DNA from: Clostridiales bacterium UBA7285 | GTDB taxonomy: Bacteria; Bacillota; Clostridia; Peptostreptococcales; Anaerovoracaceae | Direction of reading: 5' to 3' | NCBI GenBank assembly: GCA_002472145.1 | Contig: DKRJ01000014.1 | Location: 1-7,113, forward strand | Length of the DNA stretch: 7,113 nucleotides | Shown here: positions 1 through 6,612 of the stretch, in pieces | Layout: each line of letters starts with the position of its first letter | Numbering within the stretch: position 1 is the first letter of the stretch | Position numbers and translations under genes: made by a program | Notes under the pieces: model-generated | Databases searched by the model: none | Told to the model about the DNA's origin: nothing | Seen by the model: the letters and a program-made list of their open reading frames with translations, nothing else

Positions 1-45
1 TTGTTATTGCAATTTACGTTTAAAACATTTTTGCACAAATTAATC

Positions 46-81
46 AAAAAACGCCACCTTATCAACTAAAGTGGCGTTTTT
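46..81 (-). terminator. Intrinsic terminator after the thiolase gene (bidirectional form)
   Basis: The arm ACGCCAC (51-57) pairs with GTGGCGT (71-77), and the flanking A and T runs (47-50 with 78-81) extend the stem. Two further A-T pairs are possible past one mismatch, leaving a loop of about seven bases. Read on the minus strand the hairpin is followed by a run of six T, about 35 nt past the thiolase stop codon, so it should end the minus-strand cluster. The plus strand also has five T after the stem, so a gene entering from the left could use it too. Bases 1-45 are AT-rich and show nothing else I can name. Confidence 0.88.
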
Positions 82-116
82 GTCCAATTATTGAATTGTC
101 GGAAGAACCGATGAGA

Positions 117-1298
117 CTACTTCTCGACGATGAGAGCCGTTCCCATTCCTCCGCCGATGCACAGCGTAGCGAGTCCCTTCTTTACGTCAGGTCTCTTCTG
201 CATCTCGTAGATAAGCGTGATGAGAATACGAGCGCCGGATGCTCCGATAGGGTGTCCGAGAGCTACAGCTCCGCCGTTTACGTTCAGTTTGGCCGGGTCG
301 ATGCCGAGTTCCTTGCCGACTACCACGGACTGTGCCGCAAACGCTTCGTTAGCCTCTACGAGGTCGATGTCATCCATCGTAAGGTTTGCTTTGGCGAGAG
401 CTTTTCTCGTCGCAGGGATAGGGCCTGTTCCCATGATGGAAGGATCGACACCTGCGGATGCGTAGGAAACGATCTTTACAAGCGGCTTGATGCCGAGCTC
501 TTTCGCTTTGTCAGCGCTCATGACTACGAGTGCCGCACCTGCGTCGTTGATTCCGGAAGCGTTGCCGGCCGTGACCATTCCGCCGTCCTTCTTGAACGCC
601 GGTTTAAGCTTTGCGAGCTTCTCCATGGAAGTTTCTCTAGGATGCTCATCCGTGTCGAATACGAGCGGATCGCCCTTCTTCTGAGGAACTTCTACAGGAA
701 CGATCTCGTCCTTGAATTTTCCGGCCTGGATGGCAGCGATCGCCTTCTGCTGTGATTTAAGCGAGAACTCATCGATCTCTTCGCGGGTCAGTCCCCACTG
801 CTCTGCAACGTTCTCAGCCGTGATGCCCATGTGGTAGTTGTTGAAAGCGTCCCAAAGTCCGTCGTTTACCATGACGTCGACCATCTTCGTGTCGAACATT
901 CTGGCGCCCCATCTTGCGGACGGAAGTGCGTAAGGAGCCATAGACATGCTCTCTGCACCGCCGGCGACAACGATGTCGGCATCGCCTGCTTTGATGATCT
1001 GTGCTGCGAGCTCTACCGCTCTCAGTCCGGATCCGCAGACCTTGTTGATCGTCATGGCAGGAACTTCCTTAGGGATACCGGCATCCATGCTCATCTGTCT
1101 GGCGACGTTCTGTCCGAGGCCTGCCTGGAGTACGCAGCCCATGACTACTTCGTCGACCGACGCAGGATCGATGCCCGCTCTCCTGATTGCTTCCTTAATG
1201 GTGATCGCGCCGAGTCTTCTCGCAGAAACGTTCTTGAGCGACCCGCCGAAACTGCCTATCGGAGTTCTGCAAGCGCTTGCGATTACTACTTCTTTCAT
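117..1298 (-). CDS. thlA: Acetyl-CoA acetyltransferase (biosynthetic thiolase)
   Basis: Condenses two acetyl-CoA to acetoacetyl-CoA plus CoA in the cytosol (reversibly), the entry step to butyrate, ketone-body or polyhydroxybutyrate-type pathways. The 393-residue length is normal for thiolase II. The nucleophilic Cys88 lies in NKVCGSG, the NEAF motif starts at about residue 317, His349 is in GHPIGASG, and the acid/base Cys380 is in CIGGGMG near the C terminus, so the catalytic set is complete. The ATG at 1298 follows a strong AGGAGGA (1305-1311) at normal spacing. The gene stands 129 bp after the DUF2156 stop, and no butyrate-pathway partners (hbd, crt, bcd) are in the window. An inverted repeat that can fold as a three-way junction lies in its leader and might affect expression. 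thlA is the usual clostridial name; atoB or phbA would be equivalent. Family assignment is certain; the exact pathway is inferred. Confidence 0.97.
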   Translation of the reverse strand: MKEVVIASACRTPIGSFGGSLKNVSARRLGAITIKEAIRRAGIDPASVDEVVMGCVLQAGLGQNVARQMSMDAGIPKEVPAMTINKVCGSGLRAVELAAQIIKAGDADIVVAGGAESMSMAPYALPSARWGARMFDTKMVDVMVNDGLWDAFNNYHMGITAENVAEQWGLTREEIDEFSLKSQQKAIAAIQAGKFKDEIVPVEVPQKKGDPLVFDTDEHPRETSMEKLAKLKPAFKKDGGMVTAGNASGINDAGAALVVMSADKAKELGIKPLVKIVSYASAGVDPSIMGTGPIPATRKALAKANLTMDDIDLVEANEAFAAQSVVVGKELGIDPAKLNVNGGAVALGHPIGASGARILITLIYEMQKRPDVKKGLATLCIGGGMGTALIVEK

Positions 1299-1340
1299 CT
1301 CTTGTCCTCCTAATTAGAATTAAAGAATTTTCAGATCCCA

Positions 1341-1395
1341 TTTTGATTTTCCGAAATGGACATCTTCGGCAGCCTCGCGGCCTGAAAAATCAAAA
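1341..1395 (-). promoter_or_regulatory. Three-way-junction inverted repeat upstream of the thiolase gene
   Basis: The outer arms TTTTGATTTT (1341-1350) and AAAATCAAAA (1386-1395) are perfectly complementary over 10 bp. They enclose two abutting hairpins. One is CCGAA (1351-1355) with TTCGG (1365-1369), extendable by two A-T pairs past a bulged base. The other is CAGCC (1370-1374) with GGCCTG (1379-1384), with one bulged base. Only base 1385 is unpaired at the junction. Read as minus-strand RNA, the second hairpin is capped by GCGA, a GNRA tetraloop. The element ends 42 nt before the thiolase ATG and does not cover its ribosome binding site. No T run follows on either strand, so it is not a standard terminator. 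I do not recognise it as a known riboswitch class. A weak promoter (TTTACT 1412-1417, 17 nt, TTTGAT 1389-1394, minus strand) overlaps the distal arm. If that promoter is the real one, the RNA would lack part of the outer stem. Confidence 0.45.
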
Positions 1396-1427
1396 CGCCG
1401 ATCTTATCTAAAGTAAACAGAGCGAAT

Positions 1428-2363
1428 CTATTTGCTTAAGAGCCACGTGTATCTTTCCTCCATGCGGCACGGAGCGAGGGCCTCCTTTGCCTGCCTGAGG
1501 TTCGGCAGTCCCATGTCCTCCTCGCGGTTGACAAAGACCGTCTCTTCGGAGAGCGCCATGCAAAATTCGCGGCATACCAGCTGGTACAGTCCGCGATAAG
1601 CGCCGTCGGCCTTTTCGAAATGTTCGACTGCCGTATCCATGCTGAGCCGTTCGCCCAGCGCGAAAGCCTCGAGTTTCCCGCCGACATATATCGCCGTGGA
1701 GTAGACGCCGGGATCGTCCAGATGCGAGAGGAAATTCCCGATCGCCTCGGTTTCGCCCTCGAGGTCGTCGATCTCGTCGGGGTCCGCCTCCTTTACTTCT
1801 TTAATGCGCTCCACCAGATCAAGTATATCAGATTTCATGCCTTCTGTCACATTTTTTGCCTCGAAATCGTATGTGCGCAGAAAATAATTGAGGTGATTTT
1901 TCTTTTTATGCAAAGCCCTTCCCGAGAGCGTTATCAGTTTATTCTTCTCATATACGTACTGATCGTTGTCGACGTCGTGCTGCCAGTTTATCCCCTCCGG
2001 AAAGGCCTCCTCGAGCAGGTGCCTCATATGTCCCGGCACAAGCCCGATCGCCAGATCATATCCCTTCGCGGCAAAAATATCCCTGCACTTCAGGACAGCC
2101 ACTCTGAGCCTCGCCGGATCATACGTTCCGTCGTTCGTAAGCGGGATCAGCATATAGCCTCTGCCGGAATCGGCGGCGGGGTCATACGCTATGCAGAGAT
2201 ATCCTTCGATGACGTCCCACGTAACGGGGAATTCGTGCCTCCAGACGTAGATCGAAAGAAAAGTAAATTCGGCTCCGCAGTATTCGTACCCATGAAAATA
2301 CGAATCGAGAAGCTTGCGCTCCTCTGGTGTCGCTTTGCCGAGATCGTGATCGAAAATTTTCAT
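1428..2363 (-). CDS. DUF2156 (phosphatidylglycerol lysyltransferase-like GNAT fold) protein
   Basis: A 311-residue soluble protein of the DUF2156 family, related to the C-terminal catalytic domain of MprF-type aminoacyl-phosphatidylglycerol synthases and built on a tandem GNAT-like fold. Typical landmarks are the N-terminal GAEFTFLSIYVWR stretch, the central YVYEKNKLITLSGRALHKKKNH segment cut here to its recognisable YxY...L..L.GR..H.KKNH pattern, the AxALGE-like strand (EAFALGE), and the late EEDMGLPNLRQAKEAL motif near the C terminus. No membrane segments are visible, so it lacks the flippase part of full MprF. Its substrate is unknown; family members are usually left as hypothetical, and lysyl transfer to lipid should not be assumed. 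The ATG at 2363 has AAGGA (2370-2374) six bases upstream. It begins only 20 nt after the surE stop, which implies cotranscription. Confidence 0.9.
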   Translation of the reverse strand: MKIFDHDLGKATPEERKLLDSYFHGYEYCGAEFTFLSIYVWRHEFPVTWDVIEGYLCIAYDPAADSGRGYMLIPLTNDGTYDPARLRVAVLKCRDIFAAKGYDLAIGLVPGHMRHLLEEAFPEGINWQHDVDNDQYVYEKNKLITLSGRALHKKKNHLNYFLRTYDFEAKNVTEGMKSDILDLVERIKEVKEADPDEIDDLEGETEAIGNFLSHLDDPGVYSTAIYVGGKLEAFALGERLSMDTAVEHFEKADGAYRGLYQLVCREFCMALSEETVFVNREEDMGLPNLRQAKEALAPCRMEERYTWLLSK

Positions 2364-2383
2364 AAAAAATCCTTAAACTGCGT

Positions 2384-3148
2384 TCAAAGCCGCGGGAGCG
2401 TTATCTCCCACCCGCCGACTTTTTCCAGCATGGAATAGTCAGTATAGTCGAACTGCATCGGAGTGATCGTGGCGTATCCCTCCTGATTTGCCGCGAGGTC
2501 GACGCCCAGACCGAGTCCCGTGTGATCCGGGATGAAACCGTGCATCTGATATTTACCCGAATCCTGCCTGACGAACCTGTCGTCAAAGCATTTTCCGCCG
2601 AGCCTGGCGACGAGGACGCCCTTTAGCTCTTCGGCAGGCAGGTCCGGCGTATTGATGCTGAGCATGGTAGTCCGCGGCAGTTCCTCTATCGCTCTGTCCA
2701 GGACCTCAAGCGCGATCGCTATCGCGTTTTCGAAATGCGTCGCCCGGTGCCCGTTCACCGACAAAGCCATTCCCCGCGATCCGAGCAGCACCGCTTCGGA
2801 AGCCGCCCCGATCGTGCCGGAATACAGCGTGTCCGCCCCGAGATTGCTCCCGATGTTCACGCCGGAAAAAACCATGTCGGGCACTATGCCGCGTTCCTCG
2901 CAGAACTGCATGCCGACCTTGGTGCAGTCCACAGGCGTTCCGCCGACAGCCCAGGCAGCCTCCGCACCGCCGTACGATACCTCTCTGACTTCGATCTCGT
3001 CCGTCAGCGATATCGAATGGCTCTTACCGCTCTGCTGAGAGTCCGGAGCGCAGACAAACAAATTGCCGAGCCCCCTTAGAGAGTCGGCAAGAGCGGCGAG
3101 GCCCTCCGCGCGGATGCCGTCGTCGTTTACAAGTAAGAAATTTCTCAA
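2384..3148 (-). CDS. surE: 5'/3'-nucleotidase SurE
   Basis: A metal-dependent phosphatase that dephosphorylates nucleoside 5'- and 3'-monophosphates (and, in some homologues, short polyphosphate) in the cytoplasm; it is linked to stationary-phase survival and nucleotide balance. Its 254 residues match the family. The metal site is complete: VNDDGI with Asp9 and Asp10, Ser40 in the APDSQQSGKSHS loop, and Asn98 in SGVNIGSNLGAD. The GTPVDCTK (70-77) and YSGTIGAA (109-116) motifs are also present. The start is TTG at 3148, because the family N terminus runs straight into the LLVNDDGI strand and no upstream ATG fits. The TTG overlaps the stop of the Sir2 gene by 4 nt (TTGA). GGAG lies only one base before the TTG, while AAAGGT (3158-3163) is at better spacing. 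Translational coupling to Sir2 is therefore likely. Confidence 0.96.
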   Translation of the reverse strand: MRNFLLVNDDGIRAEGLAALADSLRGLGNLFVCAPDSQQSGKSHSISLTDEIEVREVSYGGAEAAWAVGGTPVDCTKVGMQFCEERGIVPDMVFSGVNIGSNLGADTLYSGTIGAASEAVLLGSRGMALSVNGHRATHFENAIAIALEVLDRAIEELPRTTMLSINTPDLPAEELKGVLVARLGGKCFDDRFVRQDSGKYQMHGFIPDHTGLGLGVDLAANQEGYATITPMQFDYTDYSMLEKVGGWEITLPRL

Positions 3149-3867
3149 TCTCCGAGTACCTTTCCGATAGAGTCGTTGATGACGAGGTCAGCGCGCCCGT
3201 CGTAAGGGGTGGACGATTTATTGATCAAAACCATATGATCGCCGCGGAAGTAGTTGATGAATCCGGCCGCGGGATAGACGGCGAGGGAAGTTCCCCCGAT
3301 GATCAGTGTGTCCGCGTTCGCGATGGCGTTCACGGCCTTTTCGATCGTATCCTCGTTCAGCATCTCGCCGTACAGTACGACGTCAGGCTTGACGCGCCCG
3401 CCGCATGAGCAGTACGGAACGCCGTCTCTGCAGTTCGCCTCGTCCATGATATAGTCGAGGTCGTAGAATTTACCGCACTGTTCGCAGTAATTGCGATGGA
3501 TGCTCCCGTGGAGCTCGTATACCGCTCTGCTCCCCGCCGCCTGATGCAGACCGTCGATGTTCTGAGTGACGACGGCTGTCAGTTTTCCCTGTTCCTCGAG
3601 TTTCGCGAGCGCGATATGCGCTTTGTTCGGCTTTGCCTCGCGGTGGACGAGGTTCTCCTTATAGTACTTGAAGAACAGCTGCGGGTGTGCGTAGTAGAAG
3701 TCGCACGAGAGCATGGTCTCCGGAGCGTAGCCGTAGACTTGCTTTGCGTGGTACAGTCCCGTCTCCGATCTGAAATCCGGGATATTGCTCTCGGTGGAGA
3801 CCCCGGCCCCGCCGAAGAACACGATCCTTCTGCTTCCGTCGATGATCTTTCTCAGTCTTTCGTCCAT
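3145..3867 (-). CDS. cobB: NAD-dependent protein deacetylase, Sir2 family
   Basis: Removes acetyl (or other acyl) groups from lysines, consuming NAD and yielding nicotinamide and O-acyl-ADP-ribose. From the chosen ATG (240 residues) the NAD-binding GGAGVSTESNIPDFRS segment is at about 19-34, TQNIDGLH at 101-108 and the catalytic His120 in ELHGSIH. The structural zinc Cys are Cys128 and Cys131 (CEQC), then a pair from Cys146, Cys153 and Cys155, and GGTSLAVYPA is at about 191. The helix pattern YYAHPQLFF resembles class U bacterial sirtuins such as that of Thermotoga, and the Tyr/Arg pair of desuccinylases (class III) is not evident. A GTG at 3876 would add three residues, but AAAGGA (3878-3883) is only one base from it and ten from the ATG at 3867, so I prefer the ATG. 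The 3' end overlaps surE by 4 nt. Confidence 0.95.
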   Translation of the reverse strand: MDERLRKIIDGSRRIVFFGGAGVSTESNIPDFRSETGLYHAKQVYGYAPETMLSCDFYYAHPQLFFKYYKENLVHREAKPNKAHIALAKLEEQGKLTAVVTQNIDGLHQAAGSRAVYELHGSIHRNYCEQCGKFYDLDYIMDEANCRDGVPYCSCGGRVKPDVVLYGEMLNEDTIEKAVNAIANADTLIIGGTSLAVYPAAGFINYFRGDHMVLINKSSTPYDGRADLVINDSIGKVLGD

Positions 3868-3892
3868 CGCGTTCACGTCCTTTCAACGCATA

Positions 3893-3909
3893 CCGGCCGC
3901 ATCAGCCGG
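3893..3909 (-). other. GC-rich hairpin upstream of the Sir2 gene
   Basis: CCGGC (3893-3897) is complementary to GCCGG (3905-3909) across a seven-base loop, about 10 bases upstream of the Sir2 Shine-Dalgarno site on the minus strand. It overlaps the end of the proximal direct-repeat copy. There is no following T run, so it is not an intrinsic terminator; it could stabilise or process the nrdJ-Sir2 transcript. Short GC-rich stems arise easily by chance here. Confidence 0.25.
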
Positions 3910-3963
3910 CTCCGACAAACGCATATAGTCCGCATCGCCTCATCAGCCGGCTCCGTCAAACGC
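3900..3963. repeat. Pair of 23-bp direct repeats between Sir2 and nrdJ, with a third partial copy
   Basis: The 23-base unit at 3900-3922 recurs at 3941-3963 with a single difference (A at 3915, T at 3956), a 41-bp period. The first nine bases, CATCAGCCG, occur a third time at 3965-3973, where they form the last codons and stop of nrdJ. Each full copy contains the 8-bp palindrome AGCCGGCT. The pattern suggests local duplication of DNA at the nrdJ 3' end, or a binding site. No T-rich terminator is seen between nrdJ and Sir2, so readthrough into Sir2 is possible. Two copies are too few for a CRISPR call. Confidence 0.8.
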
Positions 3964-3966
3964 GCA

Positions 3967-6288
3967 TCAGCCGCATTTGCTGAATCCGCAGTTGCGGCAG
4001 ATGACGCATCCGCCCTCGTGTTCAACCACGCTGCCGCATTCAGGGCAGACGTGTATCTCGCCTGAATTCGCCGGGATTATCGGGTCGACGGCATTCATCG
4101 CCTTTGCTCCGCGAGTCTTTCCCCCAAGCGGCTCAGGCTTTACCATGCCCTTGTTTCCGGCCTTTTTGTTTTGTTCGATGGTTCTGTTGACCTTCATTAT
4201 GACCTTTGCGATAGCGTCCGGGCAGGATGTGCAGCTCATGCCCTGCTGGCGGATCGTTGACGGGCAGCGGATGCCCTTCAACTGGTCGTAGACTTCATCG
4301 ATGGAGATGCCTGAGCGCAGCGCGATGGAAATGAGGCGCGCCGTCGCTTCGCTCTGACTCGGGCAGCCGCCCGCCTTGCCTGTGCTCGTGAACACCTCGC
4401 AGATGCCGTTCTCGTCGTAGTTGGTCGTTATGTAAAGGTTGCCGCAGCCGATCTTTACCTTTTCGGTGAAGCCCTGCGTTATCTCAGGGCGAGGACGCGG
4501 TTCCACGTGCTTGTAGACGTTCGGCTCTCCTCCGTCCGCCTGCTGCTCGGCGCCGTCGGACGCTTTGTTGACTTTGCCGATGTTCAGGACCTGCTCCTCG
4601 CGGCTGCCGTCGCGATAGATCGTTACGCCCTTCAGCCCTTCCTTATACGCGAGCATGTAAACGTCCTTTACGTCCTCGCGCGTTGCAGTGTTCGCGAAGT
4701 TAACCGTCTTTGAAACGGCGTTGTCCGTGTAGCGCTGGAATGCGGCCTGCATCTTGACGTGCGCTTCCGGCGAGATCTCCTGGGCGCTGACGAACACGCG
4801 TCTTACGTCCTCAGGTATCTCGTCGATGCCCTCGAGCGTCCCCTGAGAGGCGATCTTCTTCAGGATCTCGTCGTTATACAGCCCGAGGTCCTTCAGTTTC
4901 TGCGCCAGAACAGGATTCATCTCGACGAGTTCCGTTCCGTCCATGACGTTGCGGATGAACGCGTAGGCAAATACAGGCTCGATGCCGGACGAGCATCCTG
5001 AGATGATCGAAATGGTACCTGTCGGGGCGATAGTCGTGATGGTGGCGTTCCTGATCGGCTCGCCGTCCTTCAGCGTGCTCTCCGCGAAGAGCGGGAAGGC
5101 TCCGCGCTTTTTTGCGAGGTCGCGGCTTGCGATGTGGCCTGTCGTGTTGACAAAACCCATGACCTTTTCCGCGAGCGCCCTGGCCTCCTCCGTGTCGTAC
5201 GGGATGCCCATGAGCAGGAGCGAATCGGCCCAGCCCATGATGCCGAGGCCGATCTTGCGGCTGGCGCGCGTCGTTTTTCCGATTATCTCAAGCGGGTAAT
5301 TATTCGCGTCGATCACGTTGTCGAGGAAGTGTACGGCGTCTCTGACCGTCTCCTCCAGCAGCGTGTAGTCGAAGTCGTAGCTGCCTGCGAGGTCTTTTTT
5401 CAGCATCTTCACGAGGTTGATCGAGCCGAGGTTGCAGCTCTCGTACGGAAGCAGAGGCTGCTCGCCGCAAGGGTTGGTGCTCTCGATCTCGCCTACGGTA
5501 GGGGTCACGTTGTCGCGGTTCAGCCTGTCGAGGAAGATGATCCCCGGCTCGCCGTTCTTCCACGCGTGGTCGACGATCAGATCAAAGACCTTGCGCGCCG
5601 AAAGGTGCCCGACCGCCAGTTTCGTCTTAGGGTCGATCAGGTCGTAGTCGGTGTCCTTCTCCACGGCGTCCATGAACGCCTCCGTGATCCCGACGCTGAT
5701 GTTGAAGTTCGTTATTTCCTTATTATCTGTCTTGCAGTTGATGAAATCGATGATATCCGGGTGGTCGACTCTGAGGACGCCCATGTTCGCACCGCGCCTC
5801 GTTCCGCCCTGCTTGACGGCTTCCGTCGCCGCGTTGAAGACCTTCATGAAACTGACCGGGCCGCTGGCGATGCCTCCCGTGGAACGTACGGCCGCCCCGC
5901 TCTGTCTGAGGCGCGAGAATGAAAATCCCGTGCCGCCGCCCGATTTATGTATGAGCGCGGCGTTCTTCACAGAATCAAATATCCCCTCCATGCTGTCCTC
6001 GACGGGTAGGACAAAGCACGCAGAAAGCTGCCCGAGGACTCTGCCGGCGTTCATCAAAGTCGGAGAGTTAGGCATGAAGCGCAGATCGGTCATCATGTTA
6101 TAGAATCTGTCGCTGAGCGCCTTAGTGTCCGCGGTGTTATCGTAGTTGGCTTCGACCGCCGAGATCGTGTCCGCAACACGTCTGAACATCTGGTCGATGG
6201 TCTCGCATACCTTGCCGTTCTCGTCTTTGGCAAGATATCTCTTTTCGAGTACAACTCTTGCGTTATCGCTTATTTCTTCAATTGCCAT
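3967..6288 (-). CDS. nrdJ: Vitamin B12-dependent (class II) ribonucleoside-diphosphate reductase
   Basis: Makes deoxyribonucleotides using adenosylcobalamin to generate a cysteinyl radical, independent of oxygen. The 773 residues are normal for the clostridial type. Cys91 (LSACFVLPV) and Cys285 (YESCNLGSINL) form the substrate-reducing pair. Cys274 in NPCGE is the radical cysteine, with Asn272 and Glu276 beside it; the 11-residue gap from 274 to 285 equals that between Cys322 and Cys333 in the Thermotoga enzyme. APTGT is at about 421-425. A TSCPD domain covers about 613-700 (motif at 687-691). The C-terminal tail (748-773) has CxxC, then CxxCxxC and SKCG, for thioredoxin-driven re-reduction. 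There is no N-terminal ATP cone. I start at the ATG at 6288, with GGAGAG (6294-6299) at good spacing. The open frame continues 24 codons upstream, but those codons cover the promoter and an NrdR box. The short leader leaves no room for a cobalamin riboswitch. Confidence 0.97.
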   Translation of the reverse strand: MAIEEISDNARVVLEKRYLAKDENGKVCETIDQMFRRVADTISAVEANYDNTADTKALSDRFYNMMTDLRFMPNSPTLMNAGRVLGQLSACFVLPVEDSMEGIFDSVKNAALIHKSGGGTGFSFSRLRQSGAAVRSTGGIASGPVSFMKVFNAATEAVKQGGTRRGANMGVLRVDHPDIIDFINCKTDNKEITNFNISVGITEAFMDAVEKDTDYDLIDPKTKLAVGHLSARKVFDLIVDHAWKNGEPGIIFLDRLNRDNVTPTVGEIESTNPCGEQPLLPYESCNLGSINLVKMLKKDLAGSYDFDYTLLEETVRDAVHFLDNVIDANNYPLEIIGKTTRASRKIGLGIMGWADSLLLMGIPYDTEEARALAEKVMGFVNTTGHIASRDLAKKRGAFPLFAESTLKDGEPIRNATITTIAPTGTISIISGCSSGIEPVFAYAFIRNVMDGTELVEMNPVLAQKLKDLGLYNDEILKKIASQGTLEGIDEIPEDVRRVFVSAQEISPEAHVKMQAAFQRYTDNAVSKTVNFANTATREDVKDVYMLAYKEGLKGVTIYRDGSREEQVLNIGKVNKASDGAEQQADGGEPNVYKHVEPRPRPEITQGFTEKVKIGCGNLYITTNYDENGICEVFTSTGKAGGCPSQSEATARLISIALRSGISIDEVYDQLKGIRCPSTIRQQGMSCTSCPDAIAKVIMKVNRTIEQNKKAGNKGMVKPEPLGGKTRGAKAMNAVDPIIPANSGEIHVCPECGSVVEHEGGCVICRNCGFSKCG

Positions 6289-6331
6289 TTCTTCTCTCCA
6301 AGTACTATTGTTAAAATGATTGAGCGTTTTG

Positions 6332-6360
6332 ATTATATCACTATATATTGTGGCGTTCAA
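6332..6360 (-). promoter_or_regulatory. nrdJ promoter (sigma-A type)
   Basis: On the minus strand, TTGAAC (6355-6360) is separated by exactly 17 nt from a perfect TATAAT (6332-6337). Transcription should begin near 6325, giving a leader of about 37 nt before the nrdJ ATG at 6288. The spacer is occupied by an NrdR box, so repressor binding would directly block the polymerase. This is the best promoter in the window. Confidence 0.85.
6338..6353 (-). promoter_or_regulatory. NrdR box 1 (promoter spacer)
   Basis: TCACTATATATTGTGG closely matches the known NrdR palindrome (ACACwATATATwGTGT form), with the core CACTATATATTGTG intact. It lies between the -35 and -10 of the nrdJ promoter. NrdR is the zinc-finger/ATP-cone repressor of ribonucleotide reductase genes, which binds DNA when its nucleotide state (dATP) signals sufficient dNTPs. 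The nrdR gene itself is not in this window. Confidence 0.85.
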
Positions 6361-6368
6361 TATGCAAA

Positions 6369-6384
6369 TGCGGATATATTGTTC
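6369..6384 (-). promoter_or_regulatory. NrdR box 2 (upstream of the -35)
   Basis: TGCGGATATATTGTTC shares the ATATATTG core with box 1 at an offset of exactly 31 bp (6374 versus 6343), three helical turns, which is the characteristic spacing of paired NrdR boxes. Its left half-site is degenerate, so on its own it would be weak; the phasing with box 1 is what supports the call. Confidence 0.7.
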
Positions 6385-6432
6385 TTTTTGATATACTCTC
6401 GAGCGATTCGTTTTCGGTTCCCGCGAGCGCTG

Positions 6433-6451
6433 TTTACACCCTCTTTACACC
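6433..6451 (+). repeat. 11-bp-periodic direct repeat TTTACACC
   Basis: TTTACACC occurs at 6433-6440 and again at 6444-6451, separated by CTC, placing the copies on the same face of the helix. The TTTACA-N5-TTTACA layout resembles direct-repeat sites of OmpR/PhoB-family regulators, including the Gram-positive Pho box (TTAACA-like repeats at about 11 bp). Only two repeats are present, and no partner regulator gene is in the window. It lies between nrdJ and the microprotein genes and could serve either. Confidence 0.4.
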
Positions 6452-6487
6452 AAAAAAACACAACCGCGCGATTATAAATAGTCGTAA

Positions 6488-6538
6488 TTGAAATGATGCA
6501 AAATATGCGGTTTACTTATTATGATTTTTGTATACAAT
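6488..6538 (+). promoter_or_regulatory. Candidate promoter region for the two microprotein genes
   Basis: Two overlapping solutions are visible. The first is TTTACT (6511-6516), 16 nt, TACAAT (6533-6538), with a start near 6545 and a leader of about 68 nt. The second is TTGAAA (6488-6493), 17 nt, TTTACT (6511-6516). The first has the better -10. The palindrome TACAA-N5-TTGTA (6533-6547) overlaps that -10 and could be an operator. It has an odd-length centre and so does not fit an NrdR box. The remaining leader holds a second short palindrome, TCAAGACTTGA (6580-6590). AT-rich DNA makes chance matches common. Confidence 0.45.
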
Positions 6539-6612
6539 ATAGTTGTAAGTTGAAAACAACAAATAAAAGCCGCATCACTTCAAGACTTGAGAAAGACATT
6601 AGAGGTAAGGAA

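Noticed and set aside
96..755. Plus-strand 219-codon open frame over the thiolase gene
   Set aside because: It lies antisense to a full-length thiolase with an intact active site, its product has no recognisable motifs, and GC-rich third positions create long opposite-strand frames.
3900..3963. CRISPR array
   Set aside because: Only two full copies with an 18-bp gap and a partial third inside nrdJ; no cas genes, and the spacing is not that of an array.
5134..5922. Plus-strand 262-codon open frame over nrdJ (also 1620-2438, 3496-4065 and 831-1313 over other genes)
   Set aside because: These products are rich in Arg, Val and Asp with no domain pattern, have no Shine-Dalgarno support, and lie wholly or largely antisense to conserved genes.
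6289..6325. Cobalamin riboswitch before nrdJ
   Set aside because: The predicted leader is only about 37 nt, far too short, and no B12-box-like sequence is visible; NrdR control explains the region better.
6289..6360. 24-residue N-terminal extension of NrdJ
   Set aside because: The extension codes through the -10, NrdR box 1 and -35, has no ribosome binding site, and the ATG at 6288 has a good one.
6493..6612. 40-residue N-terminal extension of microprotein A
   Set aside because: It overlaps the AT-rich candidate promoter, has no good ribosome binding site, and would break the equal length seen with microprotein B.
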